Assembly: GCF_945859685.1 (NCBI RefSeq)
Contig: NC_079149.1
Location: 58,298,991-58,362,990, forward strand
Direction: 5' to 3'
Length of the DNA stretch: 64,000 nt
Source: Eupeodes corollae
Taxonomy: Eukaryota; Arthropoda; Insecta; Diptera; Syrphidae
The notes under the pieces were generated by a model. That model was given only the letters and a program-made list of their open reading frames with translations. It was not told the origin of the DNA and did not search any database. Within the stretch, counting starts at the first letter, position 1. Each line of letters opens with the position of its first letter. Both the position numbers and the translations under genes were made by a program. This document shows, one piece after another, positions 35,761 through 46,414 of the stretch.

Positions 35761-36225
35761 TTGTGGACGTGGTGCGGAGAAACCCACAAAGAAGGAGAGT
35801 GCAAGCTGGGGAATGAGCGGGTTGAGGATTTGACCCTGCTCAAGTGTGTCCTTTGTGGAAACCAAGGGCACCCGGCTAACTATAGGGGTTGCCCTAAGGT
35901 CCAACAAATGAAGCAAAAACAGGCCAGTCAAAAAGCCGAAAAAAGTCGAACAGTAAGTCGACAGGCTACAACACAAAAATTCGTGGATCCCAAATTCTCT
36001 TACGCCCAAATGGTGTCAGGGAGTGGAAACACGAGACAGGCTCCACCAACGGTTGCCCCAAAGGCCCCTGTGCCTAAGGCACCAGAGGTGCAGCCTGACA
36101 TTGTAGCCTTGTTGTTGAGCATTCAAGGTCAACTAACAGGACTGCAAAGTCAGATAAAGGAGCAAGGCAAAAGGGTAGATCATCTCTACTCTTTGTTGCC
36201 TGGCCTGGCGCAAGTAAGACCATAA
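35761..36225 (+). CDS. LINE copy A ORF1 C-terminal part (gag-like, CCHC zinc knuckle)
   Basis: An open frame without its own ATG (the first codon shown is TTG) encodes the end of a Jockey-type ORF1 protein. It holds the zinc knuckle CVLCGNQGHPANYRGCP (C-x2-C-x4-H-x6-C) and a preceding partial knuckle (WCGETHKEGEC). A Pro/Ala-rich stretch and a C-terminal helical segment (LLSIQGQLTGLQSQIKEQGK) follow. In this family ORF1 binds element RNA. Its stop overlaps the ORF2 start in the arrangement TAATG (36223-36227), which suggests translation of ORF2 by re-initiation. The N-terminal half is missing. Confidence 0.8.
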   Translation: MWTWCGETHKEGECKLGNERVEDLTLLKCVLCGNQGHPANYRGCPKVQQMKQKQASQKAEKSRTVSRQATTQKFVDPKFSYAQMVSGSGNTRQAPPTVAPKAPVPKAPEVQPDIVALLLSIQGQLTGLQSQIKEQGKRVDHLYSLLPGLAQVRP

Positions 36226-39200
36226 TGGGCGCGCTGCCGGAGACGCGCCTAAAAGTCCTAGCTGTGAATGTAAATTCACTGATTAGGATTGAACGAAGAG
36301 CCAATATGTTCCAATTGTTGAAAGACTACAGTCCCGATGTGTTTATGGCTAGCGAAACTAAGCTAAATCACAACCACAAATTGACTCATAAAAATTACAA
36401 TATCGTAAGAAGAGACCGGCCCGACTCCACTCAAGGGGGCGGTGTTGCTCTCTTTATACGAAAAGGCATTAATTATAAAGTCATATACAACAATGAATTG
36501 CGAAAGCTCAAGACGCTAGAAGTTTGCGTCGTATGCATCTCTCTCTCTCAAGGGAAGCGGATGTATATGATTGCGGCTTATGCGGCTGGAACTCCGCAGG
36601 TTACTTACTTTGCTTCAGAACTCGAGATTCTTTTTAGGGAACTTAAACTGAGCTTGGAAGAAAACTATTTTATCTTGGCCGGTGATTTGAACGCAAAACA
36701 TGAAGATTGGGGAAATCAACATAGTAATCCCAGAGGTAATCATCTTTTTAATTTGATGAATCTTTACAGCGTTGAATATGGCGTCGACCTGCTGGCTACT
36801 GAAAGGCCATCGTATCCAAGAAGCGGCTCCTTTCTGGACCTTTTGCTGTACGACACCAGACTGACAGTTACAGACAAAGTGGGTAATCACCCGCGAAACT
36901 GCTTACAGACAGTCGAGTACGACAGTGATCACTGCGGACTGGCTGCTGTAATGCAGTTTCCGAACGAACGCGTGGAGTTGGAGGAATACGTTCCAACGCA
37001 TTCTTACAATTACAGTAAGATGCGGTGGCCTCGTTTCACCAATGCCCTAGCGAGAGAACTTCGTTCGAGTGACATAGCCCCACCAAACAACAGAAACCTG
37101 ACAAATACAGAAATCGACCAACACTTACAACAGATGGACGAAACAATAAAACGAACGATGGAACGGACAATCCCAAAGTACAAAGAACGGGACCAAATGG
37201 ACGCTTTCAGAAACGCGACAATTGACGCACTACGTAGGCACAAGAGTGGCTTACTGACAAGACTCAAAAACTTGCACAGACGACTTACAGACCCACGCGA
37301 CTTGGAGGTTAGGACACTGAAATCGTCAATAAAAAATGTCAATCTGTTGATTAAGGAGAACTACAGGCTATCAATTAACAAGTACTGGGACCGCAAGATC
37401 CGGTCAGTTAATTCGAGTGACCCTAGTATGTTCCCCAAAATCAACAAGATATTCAGGAAAAAAAACGACAATGACCTTCCGTGTCTTAAACTCCAAAGAA
37501 CTGAAGAGAACAGAAACGTACTAAGGACAGCGCAAATAGATCCAGAGGAAGCCATCTTTGACGATGACTTTTACATAATTGAAGATCCGAAGGAAAAAGT
37601 GGAGGCGGTGGGAGCTGCTTTCCAGCAAGTGTACAAGGTGAATGTTAGCATTCGCCCCAACCACGACCTGGAAAACAGAGCCCTACTTAATCACTTTTAC
37701 CTTCGAAATGATATGACACAATGGCGATCTGAGAACCGCGGTTTCATGCGGTTCAATGACGATTCCTTGGCAAACGCCATAATCGCCGAGCAAACGGGAC
37801 CAAGTCCCTTGTTAGTGACGAAGGTTGAGCTTCAGCTCATCTTCAATTCAATAAAAAACAAAAAGTCAGCAGGTGTCGATGGTATATCCAGCGTTGTACT
37901 AAGACATTTACCGATGGAAGCAATTGACATATACACCACGCTCTTCAATAATGCACTGAATAATGCATATTATCCAGTGCATTGGAAGACCGCTGTGGTT
38001 CATCCTCTCCCGAAAAAGGGAAAGGACAACTCCAACCCGTCAAATCTTCGGTCGATAAGTCTTCTTCCGAGCATCAGCAAAGTTTTCGAAAAGATCATTA
38101 ATAGGGCTCTGACTAAGTGGGCTGCGGACAACAAAATAATTCCGGATAAACAGTTCGGGTTCAAGGCGGGTCATGACACAATTCATGCTGCGTCTAAACT
38201 CGTTTCTGATATCCAATGGAATAAATCAAAACAACAATGCACAGGTGCTGTTCTGGTTGATTTGGAAAAGGCCTTTGACACCGTATGGTTAGAGGGTCTT
38301 TACCTAAAACTGAGCAGGCTTGGCATAAGCAAGCCATTGTTGTATATACTTTATGATATGCTTAACGGTAGAAAGTTTGTTGTCAAAAGTGGCAATGTAA
38401 CTTCTACCACAACATTCTCAATTAAAAATGGTCTTCAACAGGGAGCGGTGAATTCGCCGATTCTCTTCAGCATTTACACCAGCGATCTGATAGGTAGTCT
38501 TACAAAGGCAATTGCGTACGCCGACGATCTAATTGCGTACAGAACGGCCCGAAAGGTTGAGGTTATTAGAATTCTCTTGCAGCGTGATTTCGACAAGATT
38601 CAGCGATATTGCGACGACTGGAAACTGAAAATAAATGTCCAGAAGTCAGAGACAATTCTGTTCCGGACTCCGTTGGCTGGGGCCACGAGGGATACGTGTA
38701 AGAATTGGCGCAAGATGGTCATCGTTGACCTTCACGGGCAGCCATTGGCGAGCAAAAGTGTAGTGAAGTACCTCGGTATCTGGTTAGATCAGTATTTATA
38801 TTTCGACAGACATATAAATGCTGCTCTGACCAGGGCCAGAGGAGCCTTCGCTCTGACGAAACGGCTGTTTTTTAGCAGTCGGCTTGACCCCAGAGTGAAG
38901 GTAATTTGCTACATGGCCCTTATACGGCCAATGATTGTGTATGGTTGTCCTGTGTGGTTCAACGTTGCCCCTTCCCAGATGGAGAAGTTTCGGGTGTTCG
39001 AGCGGCAGTGTTTACGACGCTGTACCGGCTTATATCGAACAGCCGAATCTTCTTATGTGCATTACTATTCCAACGAGGTCCTATACAACGGGGCTCGAAT
39101 CAACAGAATTGACAATTTCGTGATAAAACTCGTTCGAGGTCACATTGCAAGAGCTATGTCTTCGACCAACAATTTAATTTTCGGGGCGTTCTATCCGAAC

Positions 39201-39440
39201 GACGAGTATTTTGAGAGTGCACGCTTGAGCGGCTTCATTCCCCCAGAGGCATTCCTCTTTTTAGATAGATGCGGTCTGATACAGGATAGATTGGCAGTTC
39301 CGTTAATCTACCACGTCAGACGAAGAACCGTGGATAGGCGCCTCCTGTACAATCGGGACGTCATGGCACAAGGCGGAGCAGAGCTCCTTCGGTTCAGTAG
39401 GGCTGTGTCCAAACGGGACCGAACTGATAGGGTGAAGTAG
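36225..39440 (+). CDS. LINE copy A ORF2: APE endonuclease and reverse transcriptase
   Basis: A frame of 1071 codons starts at ATG 36225, overlapping the ORF1 stop. The endonuclease (about 1-225) has NVNSL, MASETKL, ILAGDLNAKHEDWGN and YDSDHCGLAA, with the catalytic Asn, Glu, Asp/Asn and SDH residues in place. The RT has KKSAGVDGISS, NPSNLRSISLLPSISKVF, LVDLEKAFDTVW, GLQQGAVNSPILFSI and an intact AYADD (Asp codons 38523-38528). The C-terminus contains MIVYGCPVWFN. The frame ends at TAG 39438-39440, where the related copy B has CAG and reads on for about 12 more codons (QENQFWWLQSALDIG). The stop is therefore probably a C-to-T nonsense change near the end. All catalytic motifs I can check are intact. 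Confidence 0.9.
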   Translation: MGALPETRLKVLAVNVNSLIRIERRANMFQLLKDYSPDVFMASETKLNHNHKLTHKNYNIVRRDRPDSTQGGGVALFIRKGINYKVIYNNELRKLKTLEVCVVCISLSQGKRMYMIAAYAAGTPQVTYFASELEILFRELKLSLEENYFILAGDLNAKHEDWGNQHSNPRGNHLFNLMNLYSVEYGVDLLATERPSYPRSGSFLDLLLYDTRLTVTDKVGNHPRNCLQTVEYDSDHCGLAAVMQFPNERVELEEYVPTHSYNYSKMRWPRFTNALARELRSSDIAPPNNRNLTNTEIDQHLQQMDETIKRTMERTIPKYKERDQMDAFRNATIDALRRHKSGLLTRLKNLHRRLTDPRDLEVRTLKSSIKNVNLLIKENYRLSINKYWDRKIRSVNSSDPSMFPKINKIFRKKNDNDLPCLKLQRTEENRNVLRTAQIDPEEAIFDDDFYIIEDPKEKVEAVGAAFQQVYKVNVSIRPNHDLENRALLNHFYLRNDMTQWRSENRGFMRFNDDSLANAIIAEQTGPSPLLVTKVELQLIFNSIKNKKSAGVDGISSVVLRHLPMEAIDIYTTLFNNALNNAYYPVHWKTAVVHPLPKKGKDNSNPSNLRSISLLPSISKVFEKIINRALTKWAADNKIIPDKQFGFKAGHDTIHAASKLVSDIQWNKSKQQCTGAVLVDLEKAFDTVWLEGLYLKLSRLGISKPLLYILYDMLNGRKFVVKSGNVTSTTTFSIKNGLQQGAVNSPILFSIYTSDLIGSLTKAIAYADDLIAYRTARKVEVIRILLQRDFDKIQRYCDDWKLKINVQKSETILFRTPLAGATRDTCKNWRKMVIVDLHGQPLASKSVVKYLGIWLDQYLYFDRHINAALTRARGAFALTKRLFFSSRLDPRVKVICYMALIRPMIVYGCPVWFNVAPSQMEKFRVFERQCLRRCTGLYRTAESSYVHYYSNEVLYNGARINRIDNFVIKLVRGHIARAMSSTNNLIFGAFYPNDEYFESARLSGFIPPEAFLFLDRCGLIQDRLAVPLIYHVRRRTVDRRLLYNRDVMAQGGAELLRFSRAVSKRDRTDRVK

Positions 39441-40121
39441 GAGCACCAGTTTTGGTGGCTTCAATCGGCACTTGATAGTGGGTAGTCGGGATGGGGTTTT
39501 AAGCCTTGGCCGGCTTACATACTTGTTTCATAGTTTTAGGGTTTAGTTTTAAGTAGAATAGGCATGGTGGCACAAAAAAAAAAAAAATACAAAAAAAAAA
39601 AAAAACTAAAGAAATTAAAAAAAAAAAAAAAAAAAAAACATGGAATATAAAAAAAAAAACAAAAACAAAAAAATACAAAAAAATTAAAAAACGTACAAAA
39701 AAGACAATAAAATATAATAACGAAAACGTTAGATTTGCTGCTGTGGTTGTTCTAGTTTTAAGTAGTTTATAGGTAGAATAGGTAGTTTAAGTTAGTTTTA
39801 AGTTTTATTTAAGGACCTAACTTTAAGTAGTTTGTAAGTAAAAATAAATAAAAAAAGGATATTGATATTAGTTTTTTGTTCAAATTTTCTAATAAATACA
39901 AAAATAAATGAAATAAAATTTAAATGAAGTAAAATAGATCTTAGGGCCGAAAGGCATAAGTATTAAGTGTTATAGTTTAACTTAGAGTGTCCGTATGGGA
40001 CCATTAAGTTAGTTGTAAGTTATGGATAATTAGGCTAGTTTTATGAATTTTTGTCTAGCTTTAAGATAGGTTTAAGAATGAATTAATAAAAATGAATTAT
40101 AAAAAAAAAAAAAAAAAAAAA

Positions 40122-40690
40122 GGGCGTTTCTTCAATTACTGGAGGTTTTTCAGAACTTCAAATACTACAATTTTGTTTATTAACATATCAACCGAGTGTG
40201 AAATGAATTTCGTCGCTGAAGAAAATTTTGTTCGAAAAGTTGTCGTCCACTACCTCCTGTTGTTCAAGAACCCATTCAACGTATTTACGACGTTGTGAAT
40301 GGTCAACTGGCTTCAGTTGTTGTGGGAGCTGGACTTTATTTAGATACAGGTGTAAATCCAAATGCAGAATTCGCCATAATGTGCAGTATGACAGTCCTTA
40401 TTCCTGAGAACGACGAGGAATCGACAATTTCGGGTCTTCGGCAATTCCTTTACTTACAGGAGCGATATTTTCAGTGGTACGAACGAAACTATGATGCACA
40501 GGCCTTACAATATCTGTAAACAATTCAGTCTCTTCAAATTTCTTCACACAATCGCTTGCGTAGTTGGACGATTATGTAAACTATAATCTCCTCTTAAAGG
40601 GCGATATGTAGCTGTGGCAGAATTTGTATTTGTACGGGTCGTGCGATAGTTAAGCGATCCATGTTCTTAAATGCAAGAGAACTGAACAAA
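40122..40690 (-). pseudogene. mariner relic, 5' part, split by LINE copy A
   Basis: Minus-strand translation, starting near 40664 (MDRLTIARP), gives mariner transposase pieces in order: RTTENIAPVSKGIAEDP, LSIPRRSQE, HSQRRKYVEWVLEQQ, IFFSDEIHFTLG (including the first catalytic Asp region) and YVNKQNCSI. It stops at EETP at the LINE poly-A end. Internal stops and frameshifts are present. The continuation lies at 35570-35749. It belongs to the same group as the relics at 21763 and 23513. Confidence 0.75.
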
Positions 40691-40849
40691 TAAATTGGAT
40701 TAACAACTTAGTTTGGCAGATGTCGAATTATAGAGTTTCTGCGTTTGAAACCTCAAAATAAATAACCCGTTATAAATAGACTATGTGATGATTAGAAAAC
40801 GTGGAAAACTTAAACATTTAAAAGAAAAAGGCTTTTTGTATAACTTTAT

Positions 40850-41546
40850 TTTGCTCACTGTTAAATCTATTTCAAAAAATTGCTGATTGGTCAGCACTTT
40901 CTGCATTTTATCTCCGGAGCGGTTACCCAGTTTACTGTCTCCCATTCAGAGGTTGACACCTTTTTACGCCTAATTTGACTGAACTAGTAGGAAGTAATTG
41001 TAATCGATCCGATTTGTGGAAATGAATTTTGACATTCTCGACGTTTTATGTTCCCTAGAATCTAAATAAAGGGTTTTTGAAACCTCAGTAGTGAAAATAA
41101 ATACATTTGGTGGCGCAACAGCCCGTTGAGAATTAAGGCCAAGTGACTAACAAACTCTCAACCATTCCTGTGCGCGAGTACTGTTGTCAGGGACTGAAGG
41201 GTCATACAGTTTTAAGCCGAATCCGAACGGCTAATTTGAGAAGGCACTTTTCATGACAAAAATTACTCTTGGAGAATTTGTCAATTTCTCGCAAGATGCA
41301 GTACCCGTGATTGACAGGGATCGAACCCAGGACCTCTGGCATGACAGTCCAACGCACTAACCCTAATGCCACGGGTATTACCTGCAAAATAATTGAATGC
41401 ATCAAATAATATCGTTTTGACATCTAGTAAAATTTTTAAGAAAAGTCCAACTTAAAGTTGGTAAAAATTGATTTTCACATCAAATATCTTGTGAATAAAT
41501 GAAGGTATTGGCTTCAAAATAATTTTATTCGACACATAACACAAAA
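40850..41546 (-). mobile_element. Foldback-like element FB-6 fragment, interrupted by a SINE
   Basis: The part at 40960-41075 matches the inner region of other foldback copies (CATTCTCGACGTTTTATG, followed by CCCTAGAATCTAAATAAA), and 41390-41530 matches arm subrepeats in right-arm orientation. A tRNA-derived SINE separates the two. The fragment abuts the left terminus of the next foldback element at 41547. Confidence 0.45.
41107..41380 (-). mobile_element. tRNA-derived SINE
   Basis: On the minus strand the sequence begins with a tRNA-like head containing an A box (TGGCATTAGGG, plus 41361-41371) and a B box (GGTTCGATCCC, plus 41317-41327) of an RNA polymerase III promoter, spaced about 35 bp apart. 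A tRNA-unrelated body of about 180 bp follows. It ends with GGGCTGTTGCGCCACC (plus 41109-41124), close to the 3' end of the RTE LINE at 43112-46414 (GACTGTAGCGCCACC). A shared 3' end is the usual sign that a SINE is mobilised by the machinery of that LINE. Confidence 0.82.
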
Positions 41547-42593
41547 AAGAAGCTGGGATGCGACCCACACTGATAATTTTCCATCCCGTCGGTCGATTAT
41601 TGTCTTGCTTAAAAGTTTGTAGGTTTTCGTGTTGGGTTAAAAAAGTTATCAATTGAATTATTTTTACAAATTTTAAAATTACCAACAATATTTTTTGTAT
41701 AAAAAAATAGTTTAGTTTGAAAATCTAGTTACAAATTGGATGAATGAAATTAATTTGAGAGATATCAAGACCCGAACATCAATTTTTACCAATTTTGCGT
41801 ACAATTTTTTTCTAGATTTTATTTTTTTATGAAAAAACGAACTTTTGGATTTTTATAAAAAAAAACTACTGAATAACGAAAACAATATTCTTTTGAGTCG
41901 TAAGTGAATTTGTACCAAGGTTTTAGGTTTTTATTTTTTGTAAAAAAACTGTAAATTGAATTTCCTTAAAATTTTACTGAGTGTTGACAACAATATTTTT
42001 TAAAAGATAAAGTAGTTTGAAGCCAATATCTCAAAGTTTTAAAAAGATATTTAAATCTAAAATCGATTTTTACTAACTTTTATTAATTTTTTTTTTAGGT
42101 TTTTATTTTTTGTAAAAAAACTGTCGATTCGAATTTTCTCAAAATTTGTCGGAATATTAAAAACAATATTTATTATAACTTGAAATAAGTTGGAAGCCAA
42201 AGTCTCAAATTTTTGAAAAGATATTTGAGTCGAAAAGCAATTTTTACCAACTTCGAGTAATGTTTCTTAGGTTTTCATTTTTTTATAAAAAAAAAATTGT
42301 CAGTTCGAATTTTTTCAAAACTGTACCGAATGTTAAAAAACTTAAGTTTTCGTTGCACAAAATTATTTTGGAGATAAAATCATTTTGTTTTCGTAAAATT
42401 TTCGAAGTGACACATTTTTTCTTAGTTTTTTTGATTTATGAAAAAGCGTTAATTGGATTTTTTTTCAAAAAATATATTTATTTGGAATTACGTTAAAATA
42501 TATTTAAAAAATTTAGTTCAAGTCTCTAGCGTTTTTCGGTCGTAAGATATTTAGGGTTAACCAAAATGTTAACCTTTTTTTTAAACTGCTGTG

Positions 42594-42795
42594 GTAAAAA
42601 AAAACCACCCACGCAATTTTCTTGAGAGCCCTTTCTGCATCTTTCCGCATTATTATCTATACAATAAAATTTATTTGAAGTCGATATCAAACCAGAAGAG
42701 ATATCGATTTCAAATAAATTTTGCTACACAGATAATAATGCAGAAAGATGCAGAAAGGGCTCTCAAGAAAATTGCGTGGGTGGTTTTTTTACCAT
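42594..42795. repeat. Near-perfect palindrome at the core of FB-7
   Basis: The arms (about 42594-42688 and 42701-42795) contain CACCCACGCAATTTTCTTGA and its reverse complement, then GAGAGCCCTTTCTGCATC and GATGCAGAAAGGGCTCTC, with a spacer of about 10 bases. A diverged version of the same core, still partly inverted, lies at 20840-21020 in FB-3. Such a sequence can form a long hairpin as single strand or RNA. Confidence 0.85.
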
Positions 42796-43111
42796 AATAG
42801 TTTGAAAAAAAGGTAAACATTTTGGTTAACCCTAAATATCTTACGAACCAAAAATGCTAGAGACTTGAATTAAACTTTATATAATATATTTTAACGAGAT
42901 ATCAAAAGAATAAAAACCTAAAAAAAATTTGTAAAAGTTGGTAAAAATTTATTTTCGACTCTAATATCTTTTCAAAACTTGTAGATATTGGCTTCAATTT
43001 ACCTTTATCTATCAAAATATTGTTGTCAACATTCAGTAAAATTTTGAAAAAAATCGAATTGACAGTTTTCTTACAAAAATAAAACTCTAAAAAAAACAAC
43101 ACTAAAACTTG

Positions 43112-46100
43112 AGAGGTGGGGAGAGGTGTTTCCACTAAGGCACCTCTCCTTATCTAGACGGCAGCGGAGGAATTCCCGAGATGGAATCAACGGTGGCGTC
43201 TACAGTTTCAGTAAGGTTGAACTACTTAGTGAACACCTTATAGGGCTTCTTCGACTTATTCGGAGCCCAGGCCTGTAAGGAGCGGTTTTATCCGGCTCCC
43301 CATCCTTGGAGTTATACTTAGGATCTGGCCCTCCAGGTTGGAGGTTGTGCGTCGGGGTGACTTCCTGGCCACGTAAAAGCTTTCAAAGTTGCGAAGCACC
43401 AACAAGCCTCGGATACGGAGGGATTTACTGTTGACAACCAACGCAAACGAATAAAGGACAATGAACTTCGGATATGCACGTGGAATGTTAGGTCCCTTAA
43501 CAGACCACGTGCGGCCGAAGAATTAGCGGAGGCCCTAGAACGATATAAAGCAGATATCACCGCCATCCAGGAAATACGATGGGATGGGCCGGGCAAAAAG
43601 AGGATGAAAAACTGCGATATTTACTATGGTGACTGCTACCACGAAAACCAATAGCGCTTATTTGGATGCGGATTCGTCATTGGAGCCAGACTTAGGCAAG
43701 AAGTCTTGAGCTATAGGTGCATCAATGAGCGCCTCATGACCATACGCATCAAGGCTAAATTCGGCAACATTACCTGATATGCGCGCACGCCCCCACAGAA
43801 GAGAAAGACGACGACACCAAAGATATGTTCTTCGAGCTCTTAGACAAAACATATGAGCAGTTCTACGATATTAAAACAGTCCTGGGCGATTTTAATGCCA
43901 AGCTAGGAAGGGAAGACATCTTTGGTGGAATAATCGGGAAAAACAGCCTGCACGACAACACTTCCGACAATGGATTCAGGTTCATAGATTTTGCTGCGGG
44001 GCGAAACGTCATGGTAGCCAGTACGCGTTTTCCACACCTCAACATCCACAAAGGAACTTGGACTTCTCCAGATCAATCTACCGTCAACCAGATTGACCAT
44101 ATTGCGATCGACGCCAGACACGCTTCCAGCATTATGGATGTACGAACTTTCCGAGGAGCTAACATCGACTCGGACCACTACCTCGTTGTAGCCAGGGTAG
44201 CACTTCGGATTTCCAGACCCAAGGCAAAACAGGGAGGTGCTGGGAGAAGATACAACGTCGAACGGCTACAATCGCCAGAGATCGCCAAATCCTTTTCCGA
44301 CCGAGTGAGAAGTAACCTCTCTCGAAGTTCTCTGCCGCCAACACAATGTATCGAAAACCAGTGGCAACATTGCCAAGATGCAATCAGAGAAGCCGCCTCT
44401 AATGTGCTGGGTTTCAAACAGCTACCAACAAGGAACCCCTGGTTTGATGAGGAATGTCGGCAGGCAAATGCAGCCAAACAACAGGCACGCAAAGCGGCGC
44501 TGCATAAAAGGACGAGAGCTGCTCGTGAGCTCTATGAGCAGAAGAGGCGAGAGGAACGCCGACTTTTCAGAAGGAAAAAGAGAGGGCATGAGAAGCGTGC
44601 GGTCGAAGATGTTGAGAGGTATAAGAGCAGGAATGAGGCTCGAAAGTTTTAAGAACAGGTGAAACGAAATTTACAGGTACATAAACCTAGAACCGAAGGC
44701 CGCAAAGACGAAAGTGGAAACATCATAGTGGAACCGCAGTCAATGCTGAGGATATGGAGGGACCACTTCTGCAGACTGTATAACGGCGACGAAGAACTGA
44801 ATCCCGCTGTCAGGCAGGATGACCCATTCGATATAGACGACGAAAGCCAACAATCCCGTCCTCCCGACTTAGACGAAGTAAAGATTGCCATATCTAAGTT
44901 GAAGTCTAATAAAGCCGCTGGAGCAGATGGCTTGAATGCCGAGCTCTTGAAAGCAGCTGGAGATAAGTTGGTTAGGATCATGCACCAACTTATCTGTAAG
45001 ATATGGTCGGAAGAAAACATGCCCGATGAATGGAACCTCAGTATTGTTTGCCCGATCCTGAAAAAAGGAGACCCTCTAAACTGCACCAACTATAGAGGAA
45101 TAAGTCTACTTAACATCGCCTATAAAATCTTCTCTGCCATAATATGTGAACGTCTAAAGCCCATCGTCAACAACCTGATAGGTCCTTATCAGTGTGGTTT
45201 TAGACCAGGAAAGTCCACAGTTGATCAAATATTCACATTACGGCAGATCCTGGAAAAAACTCAAGAGCACCAAATCGACACCCACCATCTTTTCATCGAT
45301 TTCAAGGCCGCATATGACAGCATCTACAGGGACGAGCTATATAGAGCCATGTCTAGTTTTGGCATCCCTGCCAAACTCGTCCGTTTGTGCAGGATGACCA
45401 TGGAGAATTCACGCTGCTCCATAAAGGTTGGAAACAACTTAACAGAACCTTTTGATTTCAAAAAAGGTTTTAGACAAGGTGATGCGCTGTCATGCGATTT
45501 TTTTAACATCGTGCTTGAAAGAATAGTGCAGAGCTCACACGTCAACACTAGAGGCACTATCTTTCAAAAGTCTGTCCAATTACTGGCATATGCTGATGAC
45601 ATTGACATAATCGGAAGAACTCAGCGTGATGTCAATGGGGCTTTTGTGAGTATTGAGGCAGAGGCGGCAAAAATGGGTTTAACGGTTAATGAGGGCAAAA
45701 CAAAGTACATGCTGTCGTCTAGAAAGGACATACAACACCGACGTTTTGGTCAAAACGTCACAATCGACAGACGTACCTTTGAGGTAGTCAAGGACTTCGT
45801 CTACCTAGGCTCCGCTGTAAACGCAGAAAACAACACCAGCGCTGAGATCAAACGCAGAATAACTCTTGCTAACCGCTGTTTCTTTGGACTAAGAAAGCAA
45901 TTGAGTAGTAATGTCCTCTCTCGAGGGACCAAAGTGTTGCTATATAAGACCCTTATCATCCCCGTCCTGCTATACGGTGCAGAAGCATGGACCATGACAA
46001 AAGCGGATGAAAGCACCTTGGGTCGTTTCGAGAGAAAAGTTCTTCGTGTGATCTACGGTCCCGTATGCATCGAAGGGGAGTGGAGGAGAAGATGGAACGA

Positions 46101-46414
46101 CGAACTGTACGGGCTGTACAGCGACGTAGACTTAGCCAGAAGAGTAAAAGTCCAACGACTAAGATGGCTGGGTCACGTAGAGCGCATGGAAACCAATGCT
46201 CCGGCCCGGAAAGTCTTCGAATCCGCACCCACAGGACAGCGCAGTAGAGGAAGACCGCGGATCAGGTGGCGCGCACAAGTGGAAGGTGACCTCACCCAAC
46301 TTGGAGCGCGAAACTGGAGACATCTAGCTAGGGACCGAGCTAGATGAAGAAGTTTGTTGGGTGAGGCCCTAGTTCACACAGGACTGTAGCGCCACCTTAA
46401 GTAAGTAAAGTAAG
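43112..46414 (+). mobile_element. RTE-clade LINE, near full length, with target-site duplication
   Basis: A 9-bp repeat TAAAACTTG (43103-43111 and 46415-46423) flanks the element. About 330 bp of comparatively GC-rich 5' sequence precedes a single endonuclease-RT reading frame. The 3' end is short and finishes in a GTAA/TAAG-type mini-repeat, not poly-A. One ORF, short 3' end and such tails are typical of RTE elements. The insertion lies in the right arm of a foldback element, so it is younger than that copy. Confidence 0.88.
43460..46347 (+). pseudogene. RTE ORF (APE endonuclease + reverse transcriptase) with several disabling changes
   Basis: The endonuclease begins with ELRICTWNVRSLNRPR and ITAIQEIRWDG, is stopped at TAG 43652-43654, and changes frame near 43770. 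It then continues from 43825 with VLGDFNAKLGRE, NQIDHIAID and DSDHYLVVARV. A TAA at 44650-44652 breaks an otherwise continuous frame (ARKF stop EQVKRNLQ). The RT has NKAAGADGLN, NYRGISLLNIAYKIFS, QCGFRPGKSTVDQIF, FIDFKAAYDSI, GFRQGDALSC and LAYADD (Asp codons 45595-45600), all intact. The C-terminus has WLGHVERM and SRGRPRIRW. The final TGA (46345-46347) falls where relatives usually have Trp. The element is recently inactive. Confidence 0.88.

Larger units (their letters stand above)
35750..40121 (+). mobile_element. Jockey-group LINE, copy A (ORF1 3' part, ORF2, poly-A tail)
   Basis: The copy starts inside ORF1 (5' truncated), continues through the complete ORF2, and ends with a long A-rich 3' region and a terminal poly-A run (about 40100-40121). 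The same 3' sequence ends the shorter copy at 27234-29118. It is inserted in the opposite orientation into a mariner relic, whose halves flank it. I see no clear target-site duplication here. Of the LINEs in the window it is the best preserved, but the missing start of ORF1 and an early stop in ORF2 argue against autonomy. Confidence 0.88.

Noticed and set aside
41107..41380. Functional tRNA gene
   Set aside because: A and B boxes are present, but the sequence cannot be folded into a normal cloverleaf with a recognisable anticodon arm and it carries a long unrelated body; a SINE fits better.
43318..43596. Minus-strand open frames across the RTE 5' region and ORF
   Set aside because: They are shadows of the RTE coding strand in less AT-rich DNA, without motifs or splice support.
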